58,353 nucleotides of DNA from an uncultured bacterium (GTDB lineage: Bacteria > Patescibacteriota > Gracilibacteria > Absconditabacterales > Absconditicoccaceae). This document shows positions 25,059 to 37,432 of this stretch, in pieces; the stretch's first letter is position 1, and every line of letters begins with the position of its first letter. Below the pieces are notes generated by a model. It searched no databases, had not been told where the DNA came from, and saw only the letters and a program-made list of their open reading frames with translations. The translations under genes were made by a program, and so were the position numbers. The stretch is taken from assembly GCA_946611795.1 (NCBI GenBank), contig CAMOEC010000055.1:1-58353 (forward strand), written 5' to 3'.

Positions 25059-25631
25059 CTATATTTGATTAAAAATTTTCATTATTCTTGTTATTTCTTT
25101 TTTCTTTTCTTCAGGATTTTTTATATAATGAAGTATTATTTCTCAATCTCACTTTTCTCTATCTCATTCTGATAAGAATAGAAGATTTCAATTATTAAAG
25201 ATATTATATAACATACTATTTTTTACTATTGTTATTGTTTTAATATTTCTCACATAACTTGATTTTATATCTCTTTTAAAAAATCATGATTGATTATATC
25301 TTGTTAAATATTCTGGCGTTACTATTGAAAAATCCATCTTATAATCAACATAATACTTTACTACTGATGATATCGTCAATAAAAAACAATATAATAATAA
25401 CATAAATAAAGTAAATAATACTTTTATTGTATTATCATCTAGATTTATATAAACAATAATTCGTAGTGAAAATATAGCAATAAATCATCACAATATTGGA
25501 AATAATACTTTCACAAAAAGGAAGAGAAAACTTTTATTTAATACTAGTACGTTATTTTCTCCATATTTTTCGACCATTTCATTATATGCTTCATTTTTCC
25601 ATTCTGAGTCAAAATTAGAGAAGATCTTCAT
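25059..25631 (-). CDS. Hypothetical membrane protein, possibly bacterial PH-domain-like
   Basis: MKIFSNFDSEWKNEAYNEMVEKYGENNVLVLNKSFLFLFVKVLFPILGGFIAIFSLRIIVYINLDDNTIKV...; two TMs then a soluble domain. Confidence 0.6.
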
Positions 25632-25648
25632 AATACTTTATAATATTA

Positions 25649-26254
25649 TTAAAAAGTTGTAAATTTTGGAAATAATCTAACCATTACTCTTCCTATCATA
25701 GATTGATCAGATACTAAATAATTTGCTCATTGATAACATTGTCTAGAGAAACATGATAATGAATCTGATGTATGTCATCTATTATCTCACATTACAAAAT
25801 ATCAATTAGTTACTTCAAATTCTGTTTTATCTCATTGTGGAATTGTTTCTGCTTCAGGATATGTATAACTTTCATTTAATTTAAAACAATTCTTTCAATC
25901 TTCAGATTTTATTTCAGAATCTGGGGTTGTATTATTACAAATATATGTTTTATTATCTACAAATTTTACAGTTTCTCATGGTAATCATATAATTCTCTTT
26001 ATGTAAGGAATATCTTTTCATTGTGGAACAAATACTACAACATCTCACCTTTCAAAATTTCAAAATCTTTGTGTTATTTTTTCAACAATAATCCAATCAT
26101 TTGACTCAAAAGTAGGCATCATACTTACTCATACAACAGTATAAGGAGTTCCAATAAACAATCTTATAAATAATATTATTCAAAAAACTAATATCAAAAA
26201 TACTAGTAAATCGAATGTATCTAATCAGAATTTTAGTATTCTATTTCTTGCCAT
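25649..26254 (-). CDS. lepB: Signal peptidase I
   Basis: ...GTPYTVVGVSMMPTFESNDWIIVEKITQRFGNFERGDVVVFVPQGKDIPYIKRIIGLPGETV...GYFVMGDNRGHTSDS. Confidence 0.93.
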
Positions 26255-26287
26255 TTGTAATTATTTCTTATTTTTTAAATTCTTTAT

Positions 26288-26683
26288 TTAAAATGGAATT
26301 TCATCATCAAAACTTTCTATAGCTGCTTCCTCTATATTTTCAGAATCTGGAGCTTTTGAATCTAAAAATATAAAGCTATCTACTATTATTTCTGTTGAAA
26401 ATCTATCATGCCCTTCAGCATCTTGTCGTTTTCTTGTTCTTAATCTTCATTCAATATATATTCTCTTTCATTTAGTTAGATATTTTCATAATACCTCAGC
26501 TCAATTTCCATAAGCTACACATCTATGATATTCTGCATCTTCTAATATATTACCTTCTTTATTTTTATATCTTCTATTTGTTGCAATTGTAAAATTAACA
26601 ACTGCACTTTGTGTACTTTCAATTGTTTTTACTTGTAGTGTGTTAGTTGATCTTCCGATAAGCATTACTTTATTCAAATCCAT
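26288..26683 (-). CDS. ssb: Single-stranded DNA-binding protein
   Basis: MDLNKVMLIGRSTNTLQVKTIESTQSAVVNFTIATNRRYKNKEGNILEDAEYHRCVAYGNGAEVLGKYLTKGKRIYIEGRL...DDEIPF. Confidence 0.95.
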
Positions 26684-26818
26684 TTTCTAGAAAAATAAGT
26701 ATAAAACTGATTTATAATCAGTTAATATGTATTTATATTAATATAAAAAGCAAATGATTTTGAGCAAATAACTTCATTTTTAATAAAAAAAATAAAGGAT
26801 TTTACCTTTACTATTTTT

Positions 26819-26902
26819 TACCCGGAATGGGACTTGAACCCATACGGCCGTGAAGCCACCAGATTTTGAGTCTAGCATGTCTACCAATTCCATCACCCGG
26901 GC
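26819..26902 (-). tRNA. tRNA-Leu (anticodon CAA)
   Basis: GCCCGGGTGATGGAATTGGTAGACATGCTAGACTCAAAATCTGGTGGCTTCACGGCCGTATGGGTTCAAGTCCCATTCCGGGTA; long variable arm; CCA not encoded. Confidence 0.93.
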
Positions 26903-26956
26903 TTGTTAGTGCTCTTTATAATAATATACTATTTTTTTTCAACATTTTATTAAATT

Positions 26957-27030
26957 AGCGAGTGACGGGACTTGAACCCGCTGCCTCTTCCTTGGCAAGG
27001 AAGCGCTCTAGCCAAATGAGCTACACCCGC
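26957..27030 (-). tRNA. tRNA-Gly (anticodon GCC)
   Basis: GCGGGTGTAGCTCATTTGGCTAGAGCGCTTCCTTGCCAAGGAAGAGGCAGCGGGTTCAAGTCCCGTCACTCGCT. Confidence 0.93.
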
Positions 27031-27046
27031 ATAAAGAAGTTTATAA

Positions 27047-27457
27047 TTAAACTTCTATTATCTCTAAATCTTTTTCTTCCTTTTTCTTTTTTACTGATGA
27101 TGTTGTTATTAAATTAGTTGGTCATATAATAAGAATTAATACTCATAATACACAACTTAAGTCTCAAAAATATATATTATTCATTGGATCATCTAAAAAT
27201 ACTGTTTTTCACATTATTATAGCAGATAATCATATTACAAATAGTGTTGATCTACTAAATTTTATATGAATAGGATATATTCAGTAAAATATTGCTATAT
27301 ATGCACAAATTGCAATTAATATCATATAGAAAATTCAGTTCATATTTGCATATTGAGATTCAACAATTGATTTTCATATAATTCGAGAATATATAAGATA
27401 TCATGCAAAAATTCAAAAAATAATTAGTATTGATATTCTCTTAGCAAAATCCTTCAT
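27047..27457 (-). CDS. Hypothetical membrane protein
   Basis: MKDFAKRISILIIFGIFAGYLIYSRIIGKSIVESQYANMNWIFYMILIAICAYIAIFYGIYPIHIKFSRSTLFVIGL... Confidence 0.6.
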
Positions 27458-27742
27458 ATAAATCAAATATTATATAAATAACAGTTTAATATAAGTAAGA
27501 AAAAGATGTTATATTTCAAGAGTTTATTTTTGTTTATTATATAATAATATATTATATTAAATAATTAATTATTTTAATTTTATTTTTTTGTTTTATTTAT
27601 GTTAAATTTTTAAAATATAAGTTTATAATTAGAAAAATTAATTCTTTTATAAATGTTGAAAGTTTGTTAATATGTTTATTAAAGATAAAAAACTAATTTA
27701 TTGATTTTATTTTTTTTCAACATATTGTTAAAAATTTGTTAA

Positions 27743-28846
27743 TTAAAATATTTTATATTTTTCAAATCAATTTATATTATCTATTCCTATATTTCAATTA
27801 TTACTAATTATGTCATATTTGTTTTTTACTGATTCATATTCTTTTTTATCATTAAGATCAAAGTAATTAACATAATTATTTAGAATATTAATATTTTCTT
27901 TATATCGAAAAGGAAAGATAGTTCATAAGATTTTTGTATATGTTGTTGAAATTTTTTGTAATTTAGAATTATTTCTTAACATACTAGGTAATGTATTTAA
28001 AATATCTTCTTTTAGTTGTTCTTTGTAGTTTAATTGAAATTCTTTTAACTCTTCAGGTAATGTATCATAAATACTGTAATATTCGCAGTTTCTAGTATTA
28101 TCTATATATTTAATTTGTTGATTCTTTGTTGAAAAAGTAATAGATGTTTGTGGAGGTATTTTTAGAATGTTTCATAATTGATCTTGTATAATAATGTAGT
28201 TGCTATTACTGTTTGTTTTTGATGAGAATTCAAGTGAATAGTCCATGTTTTTGATAATATCATAATTAGTTTTTCAATTAATAATACTTATATTTTTTTC
28301 AAAGTACTCGTTTTTAAGAACTATATTATTTTGATTATTTCTGTTAGTTATATTGTCTTCAAATATGGTTGTTAAATAATAATTTTTTGAATTGATTATA
28401 TTATCCATATCAATTGGTTTTCTATACCACATTAGTAGTCATGTACAAATTATTGTGAATGAAATAATTGAATAAATGACGATAAAAAAAGTAGTTTGTC
28501 GTTTTTTTTCTCTTTTATAAATAGTTTCTTTTATAATAAGAAGCACTGATAAGTATAATATGAAAAATTCCCGTTTATTTAAATTAATTCAGTCTTGGAC
28601 GAAAATTAATAAAAATAGATATATTTCAATTATTACTAGTCATTTTTTTAACAATATTGTGTTCTTTTCTTTACTGTTTCGTGTAATTCAAATTATTGGT
28701 CAAATTATGGCTATAAGAATTCGTTCTATAATGTGATTTAAGAATATTTCATTATTATATCATAATCATTGTGTTTGTCGTAAAATAATGGCTATTAGTC
28801 ATTCAAGAAGTATGCTTATGTAAAATGGTTTTGATAATTTGTTCAT
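27743..28846 (-). CDS. Hypothetical membrane protein
   Basis: MNKLSKPFYISILLEGLIAIILRQTQGLGYNNEIFLNHIIERILIAII...; several N-terminal TMs then a soluble domain; open frame with TGA=Gly. Confidence 0.6.
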
Positions 28847-28903
28847 ACTTTGTTGATATTAAAAATTAATATAGGTTTGTACTTAAAATTTTAATATTGT
28901 CAG

Positions 28904-29968
28904 TTATTTTTCAATATTAAAGTTGAGATGCATATAATTGGTCATTTTATAATTCAAACATTTTGAAATTGTTTGTCTAACATTGTTTGATTGTTTTGAA
29001 ATTCTAATGTACTTGTTGTTTTTTCTAAAAAGAGGATCAATATATCTTATTTTTGTTCAATGATTTACATAATATTTATTTGTTGGTTCATTTTTACTAA
29101 TGTTTATTTTTTTTGCATTTTCTCGAATACTGTAACACTTACTTATATTTCAAATTTTACTTTGTTTTATTTTTTTTATTATTTCTTCTTCTTTAAGTAA
29201 ATATAAATCATTGATACTTATTTCATTGTTTTCTTTCATTATTTTAAGAATATCTGCAAGAAATTGCATTGAAAATCTTGTTTTATCAACCATATAGATA
29301 ATTGAAAGTTTACCCATAATTCTTTCAAAAAATTCCGCATGTTTTTTGTCTTTAAATCATAATTCTATTTCATTGTTTTCGTTATTTTGTATTTCAATGT
29401 TATTATATATTCTTTTAATACTGGATAATTTGTTGGTATTATATGTAAATAAGGCATTTGATAAGGTATATTCTAATCTATCAGCTGATAATTTTGGTGA
29501 ATCATTGTCGGCAATTGGGTATAAGTGATAATTGTTAATTTCATTAACTTCTATTCAGTCTTTTTTTAATAAATTCATAATTTCTTTTGAATTTATAATA
29601 GTTTTTGTGGTTAATTCTTCAGTTGATTCCTGTTTGTGATAATCTCAGTTCATATAATCAATACAATGTTTGAAAACAGGTGTTGATATATCATGAAATA
29701 ATCATGAAAGTGTCTGTTTTTTATCTTTAGTAAAATTTCGAATAATGAGTGCAACTCATATACTGTGTTCTAGACTTGAAAATCGACCTATATTGTACAT
29801 CTTTGAATAGAATGTACCACATGATACGCTAATGTATTGTTGTTTTAGCATTTCCTTTGTATTAGCATATTCTAGTATGAATTCTGGAATATCATCAGAA
29901 AGTATCTTATAATAGTCTATAAGAAGAGGATTAAATTTATAAATATTTTGTAGTTTTAATGGTGTCAT
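28904..29968 (-). CDS. HD-domain hydrolase-like protein
   Basis: ...FSSLEHSIGVALII.NFTKDKKQTLSGLFHDISTPVFKHCIDYMNGDYHKQESTEELT...NDSPKLSADRLEYT; H...HD...D pattern. Confidence 0.8.
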
Positions 29969-30089
29969 GTTTATTAGTAATATTAACTTTTTCTTCTATA
30001 ATGATTTATTGTCTTTTATCAAAGAAATTTGCGAAATAAAAAATTTTATCTATAATATTTTGGTATTTATATTATAAAAATAAAAATAA

Positions 30090-31037
30090 ATGAATGAGCA
30101 TTTAAAAGTTGTTGAGCAAATTGTTCAAGATATTAAAGATATTAAAATTCAATGAGCTACAAATATTGCTAAAGCTGCATTTGAAGTTATTATTACCGAA
30201 TCTGCTAATCAAGAATTTTCATCAAAAAATGAGTATATAGATTTTGTTAATAAATCTATGGAGATTTTGATTGCAGCAAGGCCAACAGAACCAATGCTTT
30301 TTAATTGAATGGATTATATTAAGTCTGAAATGGATAAATTAAAATCTGAAAATGATGTTAAAAAGTGCCAGGAATTAGTTGTACATGCTGCTCAATTTTA
30401 TTTAAATCTTATTAATGAAACAGCAGAAAGAGCTGTTTTAAATGGTTTATGAGTTATTAATGAATGAGATAATGTATTAACTCATTGTCATAGTTCATCA
30501 GCAATCAAAACATTAAAATTACATAAAATTAAATGAGTAAATTTTAAGGTTTATAATACTGAAACAAGACCTTTATATCAGGGAAGAAAAACTTCAGCAG
30601 ATTTAATAGCTGCTGGTATTGATACAACAATGGTTGTTGATGGTGTTGCTCCTTTTTTAATGGATGAATCATCTTGAACTGATCTTATGATGGATTGTGT
30701 TATAATTTGATGTGATGCTATTAAATTAGATTGAGGAGTTATTAATAAAGTTTGAAGTTATAGTGTATGACTTTCTGCTTTATATGCTAATGTTCCTGTT
30801 TATATTGCTTGAAATTTATTAAAAGTTGATGTTCATGATAAAATTCAGATAGAAAGAAGAGAATCTCATGAAGTTTGGGAAGATTCTCCAGATTGATTGA
30901 ATTTTTTAAATTTTGCTTTTGATAAAATTCCTCCTAAATTCATAAGAGGTATTATTACAGAATTTTGAATAATAAAACCAAGAGATATTAAAAAAACAAT
31001 TGAAGAACACTATCCTTGGATGAAAATTAAGAAATAA
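30090..31037 (+). CDS. eIF2B/ribose-1,5-bisphosphate isomerase-like protein
   Basis: ...LVVHAAQFYLNLINETAERAVLNGLGVINEGDNVLTHCHSSSAIKTL...VYNTETRPLYQGRKTSADLIAAGIDTTMVVDGVAPFLMD...DCVIIGCDAIKLDGGVINKVGSYSVGLSALYANVPVYIAG. Confidence 0.88.
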
Positions 31038-31050
31038 TAAAGATTAAAAT

Positions 31051-31084
31051 AAAAAAATATCTGCTATTAAAGCAGATATTTTTT
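31051..31084. terminator. Bidirectional terminator
   Basis: AAAAAATATCTGCTattaAAGCAGATATTTTTT between convergent genes. Confidence 0.8.
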
Positions 31085-34000
31085 AAAACTCAGATAAGTT
31101 TATTTCTTGTTCTAATTTATTTCAATAAAAGTCTTCAACTGTAGCTTTTATTATATTATTGGTTGTTGAAAAGTTCGTAGCTTGTCCATTAAATTTATTA
31201 ATATTTCATCAATTTGTATCTGTAATAATTCAGTTTTTAACTCAAGAAATATTATCATCAAAGAGTAGTGTTACGTTAAATGATCAGTCTTCATTTTTTA
31301 TAACAGTACTTCATTCTTTATTAAAGTAAGGTACTTCTGTATCTTCAGATACAATATTAATTGATGTTGAAACAGATTTTGTAGCATTATTGTTATCTAT
31401 AGCTGTAATTCATAATGTATGATTTCAGTTTTCATAATTAGAGAGATCTATTTCTTTTGATCAGTAGATTTCTGTACTATTATCAATAAATGATTTTATA
31501 TTATCACCATCAAGAGTTATATTAATTTTTTTGATAGCAATAGGCGATTTTATAGAGTAAACAACATTATTTTTCTTAGCAAAAGTTTGTTTATTCTGTG
31601 GTCTTATAAAAGTTATTTCTATACTATCATTTGTTTGAGGTTCTCTTTCTTCACAGTAATTAGTTGGTTCTTCTACAAAGAGATTAGTATTTCAGCTCAT
31701 TGCTTGTTCTCTATGATATTTCTTTATATCTTCAAGGTCGTTATTTCCTGGCATAAAACTGTATGCTTGTATAAGATAACCTTTTTTTATTTGATCGTTA
31801 GGTGTAAGTGGACTTACTTTTCAATAACAAGATGTATCTATTTCTAATTCTGATACTGGTCATTCTACTTCTCATGGAATATGTCCATTAAATCACATAG
31901 TATCGATAATTAAATCAGCTGGCGTATTTTCTGCAGGAATTTTACCAGATATTTTTGAAATCTTTAAAGATACAACATCTCTTATAGGCATTTCTTCGTT
32001 TGAAAGATAATTGTTTTCAAGAAGAGATGATAAGAATGCTTTAATACTGTTTGCATGTATTGTACCTCAGAAAGCATTTCTATTCATGGCTGCCGCATTT
32101 GCATTACCAGCCCACATTAGAATAACTTTTGAAGGTGTATAAGCAGCTAACCATCAGTCTCTTGGACGAGATCATTTATCTGTTACTACATTTGATGTTC
32201 ATGTTTTTAATGCATAAGTTAATCACTTTACATTAAATTTTGTTGCCCAGGCTCAAATTCTGTTGCTAGGATCTGAGAGAATTTTCCACATTAAAGATAT
32301 AACTCATGCTGGTATAATATTATTTTTTTCTTCTACTTCTTTTTTATAAAGGATTTCTCAATTGTTATTCTTAATTTCTAATATAGGATTTATTTTAGCT
32401 GGTTTTTCTCTTGTTAGATTTGAATAAGCTTCAGCCATTTGTAACATACTTACTTCTCAGGCTCCAAGAGCAAGTGGATATCAGTATTCAATATTATTCT
32501 TAATTCATTCAAGTCATAAGCTTTGTAAGAAAGGTTTTGCTACTTCTTCTCATCATAGAGCTATAAATAATTTTACTGCAGGAATGTTTCTACTAAATCA
32601 TAAAGCCTTTTTTAGAGGTATTGGTCATTCAAAAGCTCAGTCTGCATTATGAGGAGTATCTTTACCAGCTTTGAATTCTATATCGTAGATAGGTGTATCG
32701 AGTGTTAATGGTAATTTTTCAAATCATAGTGCATAGATAAGAGGCTTTATTGATGATCATGATTGTCTAGGATTTCTTACCATATCATTCTGACCTTGAA
32801 TTTCATTATTGAAATAGTCTAATGATCAAACATATGCTAATACATCTCAGTTAGTTGTATCTGTATATAACATAGATCCATTAGTTGCTCAGTTTTCAAA
32901 GAATGAATTACCATTATTAATTAGTGCAGATTCTGCTAATTTTTGAATATTATAATCAAGAGTTGTTTTTACTATAAGTCATCATTCAGCAGTAATTCAA
33001 CTACCATATTCTTTTTCTAGAAGGTCTTTGATCCAAAAAACGAAGTGAGGAGCTTTTATGTCAAATGATTTCTTTTTAAATTCCATTGTAAGTGATTCTA
33101 AAAATGCATTTTTTAATTCTTCTTCAGTTATTTTTCCTTCTTCATATATTCTTCATAAAGCAAATTCTGCTCTTCAGTTAACATATTTTACATTATAAGT
33201 TTTTCATTCAACTGTAATAGTATTAGGGCAAAGTGATATTATAAATTTAATGAATGATTCACTTGTATTTTTATTTGAAAAATTAGCACCTTTAATCATG
33301 TCTCTATACTTAAGAAGAACATTTGATTTAATGTTTCATTCAAAAGGATATTCTTTTCAGTTTCAATCAGTAATTTTAAATATTCCCATAAGAGACTTTG
33401 ATTTATATGGGTCATATGTTGTAGGAGCTTTTGGTATTGCTGCTAATATAGCTGATTCTATAATATTTATGTCTTTTGCAGATTTTCAGAAGTATGTTTT
33501 ACTAGCGGCTTCTACTCAATAAGCATTATTTCCTAAAAATACATAGTTTAAATAAAGCTCAAGAATTTTTTCTTTCATTTTTTCTTTAACTTCTGAGCTA
33601 CTTAGATTTTTATTTTCAGCTTTAATTTGCTTTTGTAATACGTTATTTAATCTTTTTGCAAGGATTATTTGTTTTAATTTATAGTCAACCTTTTGTAAAA
33701 ATGTTCCTCAGAAAGGTCTTTTTAAATTCATAACGTTAGTAATTAATTGCTGTGTAATTGTTGATCCTCATCATGCATTTTGTCCTATCATTGTTTTAAA
33801 TCATGCTCTGAAAATTCATATAGGATCAAGTCCTTCATGTTCCCAAAATTTTTGATCTTCAACAGCAATAATAGCATCAATCATATGTTGATTTATGTCT
33901 GATAGTGGAACAAATTCTCTGTTTTCTGAAAATATTTTATATAATTCTTCTCAGTTTCTATCAGTGATAATTGTTGCTTGAGACATTGTCATATTTTTTA

Positions 34001-34196
34001 CTTCACTTACATCAGGAAGATCTTTAAGTATTCTTATTTGTATATAAGCAAAAGCTCAAGCTATTCATAGAAAAATAAGTGAACATAGAATTCATAGGAT
34101 TCGTTTTTTCCATTTTATTTCTCATTTTTCAGGTGAATTAAATGTTCTTGTTGTGAATTTTTTAGGTGTATATGCATATAAAGGATTTCTTTGCAT
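31083..34196 (-). CDS. Class A penicillin-binding protein (glycosyltransferase + transpeptidase)
   Basis: AVEDQKFWEHEGLDPIGIFRAGFKTMIGQNAGGGSTITQQLITN...[28 protein letters not shown]...RQSGSSIKPLIYALGFE...YALKTGTSN; C-terminal Ig-like extension. Confidence 0.95.
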
Positions 34197-34277
34197 AATA
34201 TAAATTTAACTTATAAAATATAATCTTACTTTTTATAGCTATTTATATGATGAAAACAAGGAGAATTATAATACGAA

Positions 34278-34304
34278 AAAGGAATACTTATCAAGTATTC
34301 CTCT
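34278..34304 (-). terminator. Rho-independent terminator
   Basis: AGGAATACTTgatAAGTATTCCTTTTT on the minus strand. Confidence 0.7.
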
Positions 34305-34327
34305 ATATATAATTTACTAATTTTTTA

Positions 34328-35419
34328 TTATTGATATATATAACCAACGATATTAGGATTATTAATATTATCTATTCTTTGTGTTACGATAAATCTTCCT
34401 GCAAAGTTCATATCTTCAATAGTCATTTCTCAAGCTGATGAATTAACTGAAAGTACAATTCATACATGTCATGCTGAGCTTCTAAGATTTTTATATACAA
34501 CTATTGCTGAAGGTCTTGGTGTTTGTCCTACGCTAAATCCAGCTGCTTTTGCATTTGCATACCAATTAACTGCATTACCTCCAAATGGTCTATCTTGTTT
34601 ATTAGCACTAGTGTATTTGAATATATTTGGTGATTTAATAGCAGCATACCATGTACAATAACCAACTGCGAATCCGTTTGTTATTTTTGGATTATAATAC
34701 CATTGTTTTAGAATCTTAGATTTTCAAGTATTTCTAACTGCTGTTGAAGTAGTAGTATTTGTATTAGTATTACTTCTTGAATTATTATTAACAGTACTTG
34801 TTTTAGTAGTTGTCTTTTTAATTACTTTTGGTTTTATAACTTCATCTTTCGGAAGAACAGGTTGAGCTTTTTCTAATAATCAAATATCGTATGCTCTTTG
34901 TTCTGTAACATTAATGAATAATTCTTGTCAAGGATATAGCATTTCACTATCATCAGAGATGTAGTTTAATGTCATTAAGTCATCAATGTTTAGTCTATAG
35001 AATTCTGAAAATAATTTAAGACTCCATTCTTTTTTTACAACATAGAGAATTCATTCTTCGTTATCACTAACGATGAGTTTTTGTCATGGTTGTATAGAAT
35101 CTCATAATTTATTTAATTCTTTTAACTTTTTTTCAGGAACTCAAAATTCTTTAGAAATTTTTTCAATAGTATCTCATTCCTGAACTATATAATGAATGAT
35201 AGGAGTATCTCCTTCATCGTCAGTTGTAATATTTATATTATCTGGATTAATTCCAATTGTATCATCTTCACTTCATATGAAGTTTGGATTTACTTTTATC
35301 TTCTGATCTTCAATTGAATTTGAGAAAGCATCTGCTCTAACAACAATAATTGTAAATAAGAAGATAACTAAGCTTGTAAATAAAATTCTTGTTTTACTTA
35401 CTCTTGAATTTCTTGTCAT
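34328..35419 (-). CDS. LysM repeat + CHAP-domain cell-wall hydrolase
   Basis: Two LysM repeats (HYIVQEGDTIEKISKEFGV, LYVVKKE.SLKLFSEFYRLNIDDLMTLN), Thr/Asn linker, CHAP GYCTWYAAIK...AGHVGIVLSV. Confidence 0.85.
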
Positions 35420-35440
35420 TAACTAGGATATCATAAATGG

Positions 35441-35527
35441 CGGAGGGAGTGGGATTTGAACCCACGAACCGAGTGATCGGTTAACAGTTTTCAAGACTGC
35501 CGCATTCAACCGCTCTGCCATCCCTCC
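35441..35527 (-). tRNA. tRNA-Ser (anticodon UGA)
   Basis: GGAGGGATGGCAGAGCGGTTGAATGCGGCAGTCTTGAAAACTGTTAACCGATCACTCGGTTCGTGGGTTCAAATCCCACTCCCTCCG followed by an encoded CCA (35438-35440). Confidence 0.94.
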
Positions 35528-35700
35528 ACTAAACAACAAATAGCACAACAATAATGTAGGGTTGAATGAGTTTTACGACTAGCAGTATATTTAAATGGTC
35601 TTGATTTTCAAGTGAAAAGTTATATATTGATTTTTAGTAGTTGATTAGTGTATTTTTTCAAAGAATGGATTGTTAAAAATTTAAATATATTTGATGTTTG

Positions 35701-36222
35701 ATGCGCTATATAGATAAATTAAAAGTTTTTTATCCTTTAGAAACATGAAAGGATAATAAAATACTTAGAGCATGATGAGAAAAAGTGACCAAATTTGATG
35801 ATGATTTGGAAGAATTTTCTGAAATATTAATGGATTTATTATGGGAATATGATGGAGTTTGATTGGCGGCTCCTCAAATTGGTAGAAATATTGCTGTTAT
35901 TTGAACGACTCAGTGGAAAAAAATGCCAAAATGAAAAAATGCAGATAAAGATTTTATTTGAGAAACAGTCTTGGTTAATCCTGTTATTGTTGAAAAATCA
36001 GATGAGTTACAAGAATCTGAAGAGGCTTGTCTTTCATTACCATGAGAACAATGATTTGTTGAAAGACATCAATGGGTTGTTGTAGAATATCAAGATATAA
36101 AATGAAAAAGTAAGAGGCAAAAATATAATTGATTTAATGCATGTGTTGTACAACATGAAATAGATCATTTGAATTGAATTTTGTTTACTGATAAAATGAT
36201 TAGAGAAAGTAAGAAAAAATAA
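35701..36222 (+). CDS. def: Peptide deformylase
   Basis: YDGVGLAAPQIGRNIAVI...EACLSLPGEQGFVERH...NACVVQHEIDHLNGILFTDKM; all three PDF motifs, several glycines as TGA. Confidence 0.93.
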
Positions 36223-36232
36223 TTATTTTATA

Positions 36233-36278
36233 ATAAAAAAAAGACAGTAGTTTTTTGTGAACTATTGCCTTTTTTTAT
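36233..36278. terminator. Likely bidirectional terminator
   Basis: A-run, imperfect stem around AGACAGTAGTT/AACTATTGCCT, T-run; between convergent genes. Confidence 0.55.
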
Positions 36279-36283
36279 TACTT

Positions 36284-37297
36284 TTATTCAAAAGCTTTTA
36301 AATCTTCACATACTTTTCTAAAAGGACATGTTTTACATTTTTCTTCGTCTTGTGTACGAGAAAATGTTGTTGAAGATATTGGTTGATTTTTAAAAGGATC
36401 TTGATCTACTAAAAATGTTTTTTGAAAGTTTGTGTCTTGAATTATTAGTTTTATTATTTCATCAATATCTTCTTGTGTTATTTTTCCTCAATAGGTGTTT
36501 GTACTAGGAAGATATAGCTCATGTGATTCAATTTCATTATCTCATAATTCAGGACTTCTATTCTTTTTAAGAATAGTTTTTAGTGCGTATATTCTAAGTT
36601 GTTCTGGTATTCAAAATGAAGTTTCAGGCTCTTTACCTGTTTTCCAATCTAGAATAAGGTATTTATTATTACTAAATTTTATTCAGAAGTCTGGACTTGC
36701 CATTATTGAAATATCTTTTAATTCTGGAATTCAGCGTGTATCAACTCTCATTGATTCAAAATCGGGATTTTTAGGATTTTCGATGTATATAGGATATTTT
36801 AAATCAACATAATCTTTTATTTTTGAAACTCGTGGAGATTTGATGAAATTATCAAGATTTGTCCAAACTTTTTGTATAGTTTCTTCTAATTTATCATCTA
36901 TGTTTTCTCAATAGTAGTGTTCACATAATCATCCTCGTTCTCAAAATGCAGGTTCTTCAAATTTTCTATTTTTTGAATTATCAAAATCATAGTGCATTTC
37001 TTCAGCTATACCTTCTTTTATTTTATTAATATTTTCAGTTGTATCTTCATTATTCTTAAGAAGATTAAGATAGTCAGAGATGAGATAATGTGTTTTTTCT
37101 CCTATCCACATTTCTAATGTTTTTAATTTTTTGTTAATAACTCATGTTTCTCGGAGTTTTTGGTCTATTTTTTTTAAGGAAAAAGTATAGTAATTCAGAA
37201 AATATTTTTTTTCACAATATTCAAGTGTTGATATTCTTGTATGAGATCGACTTAATTTATTTGTTTTACGGTGTCTGTTATGGAAGTTTCTATACAT
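36284..37297 (-). CDS. PD-(D/E)XK nuclease-like protein with Cas4/AddB-type cysteine cluster
   Basis: STLEYCEKKYFLNYY...IMASPDFGIKFSNNKYLILDWKTGKEPE...EEKCKTCPFRKVCEDL: D...DWK core plus C and CxxC-x5-C. Confidence 0.82.
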
Positions 37298-37432
37298 TTT
37301 CCGCAATTAAAGGATAAATATTTATATACTTTTAGTATTGTTTTTAATAAAAGCAAGAGCATTTTTTTTAAAAGTACTTGTAAATTAGTTTTAAATTTAT
37401 AAATAAGAATTGTTATAAATAAATTGTTAAAG

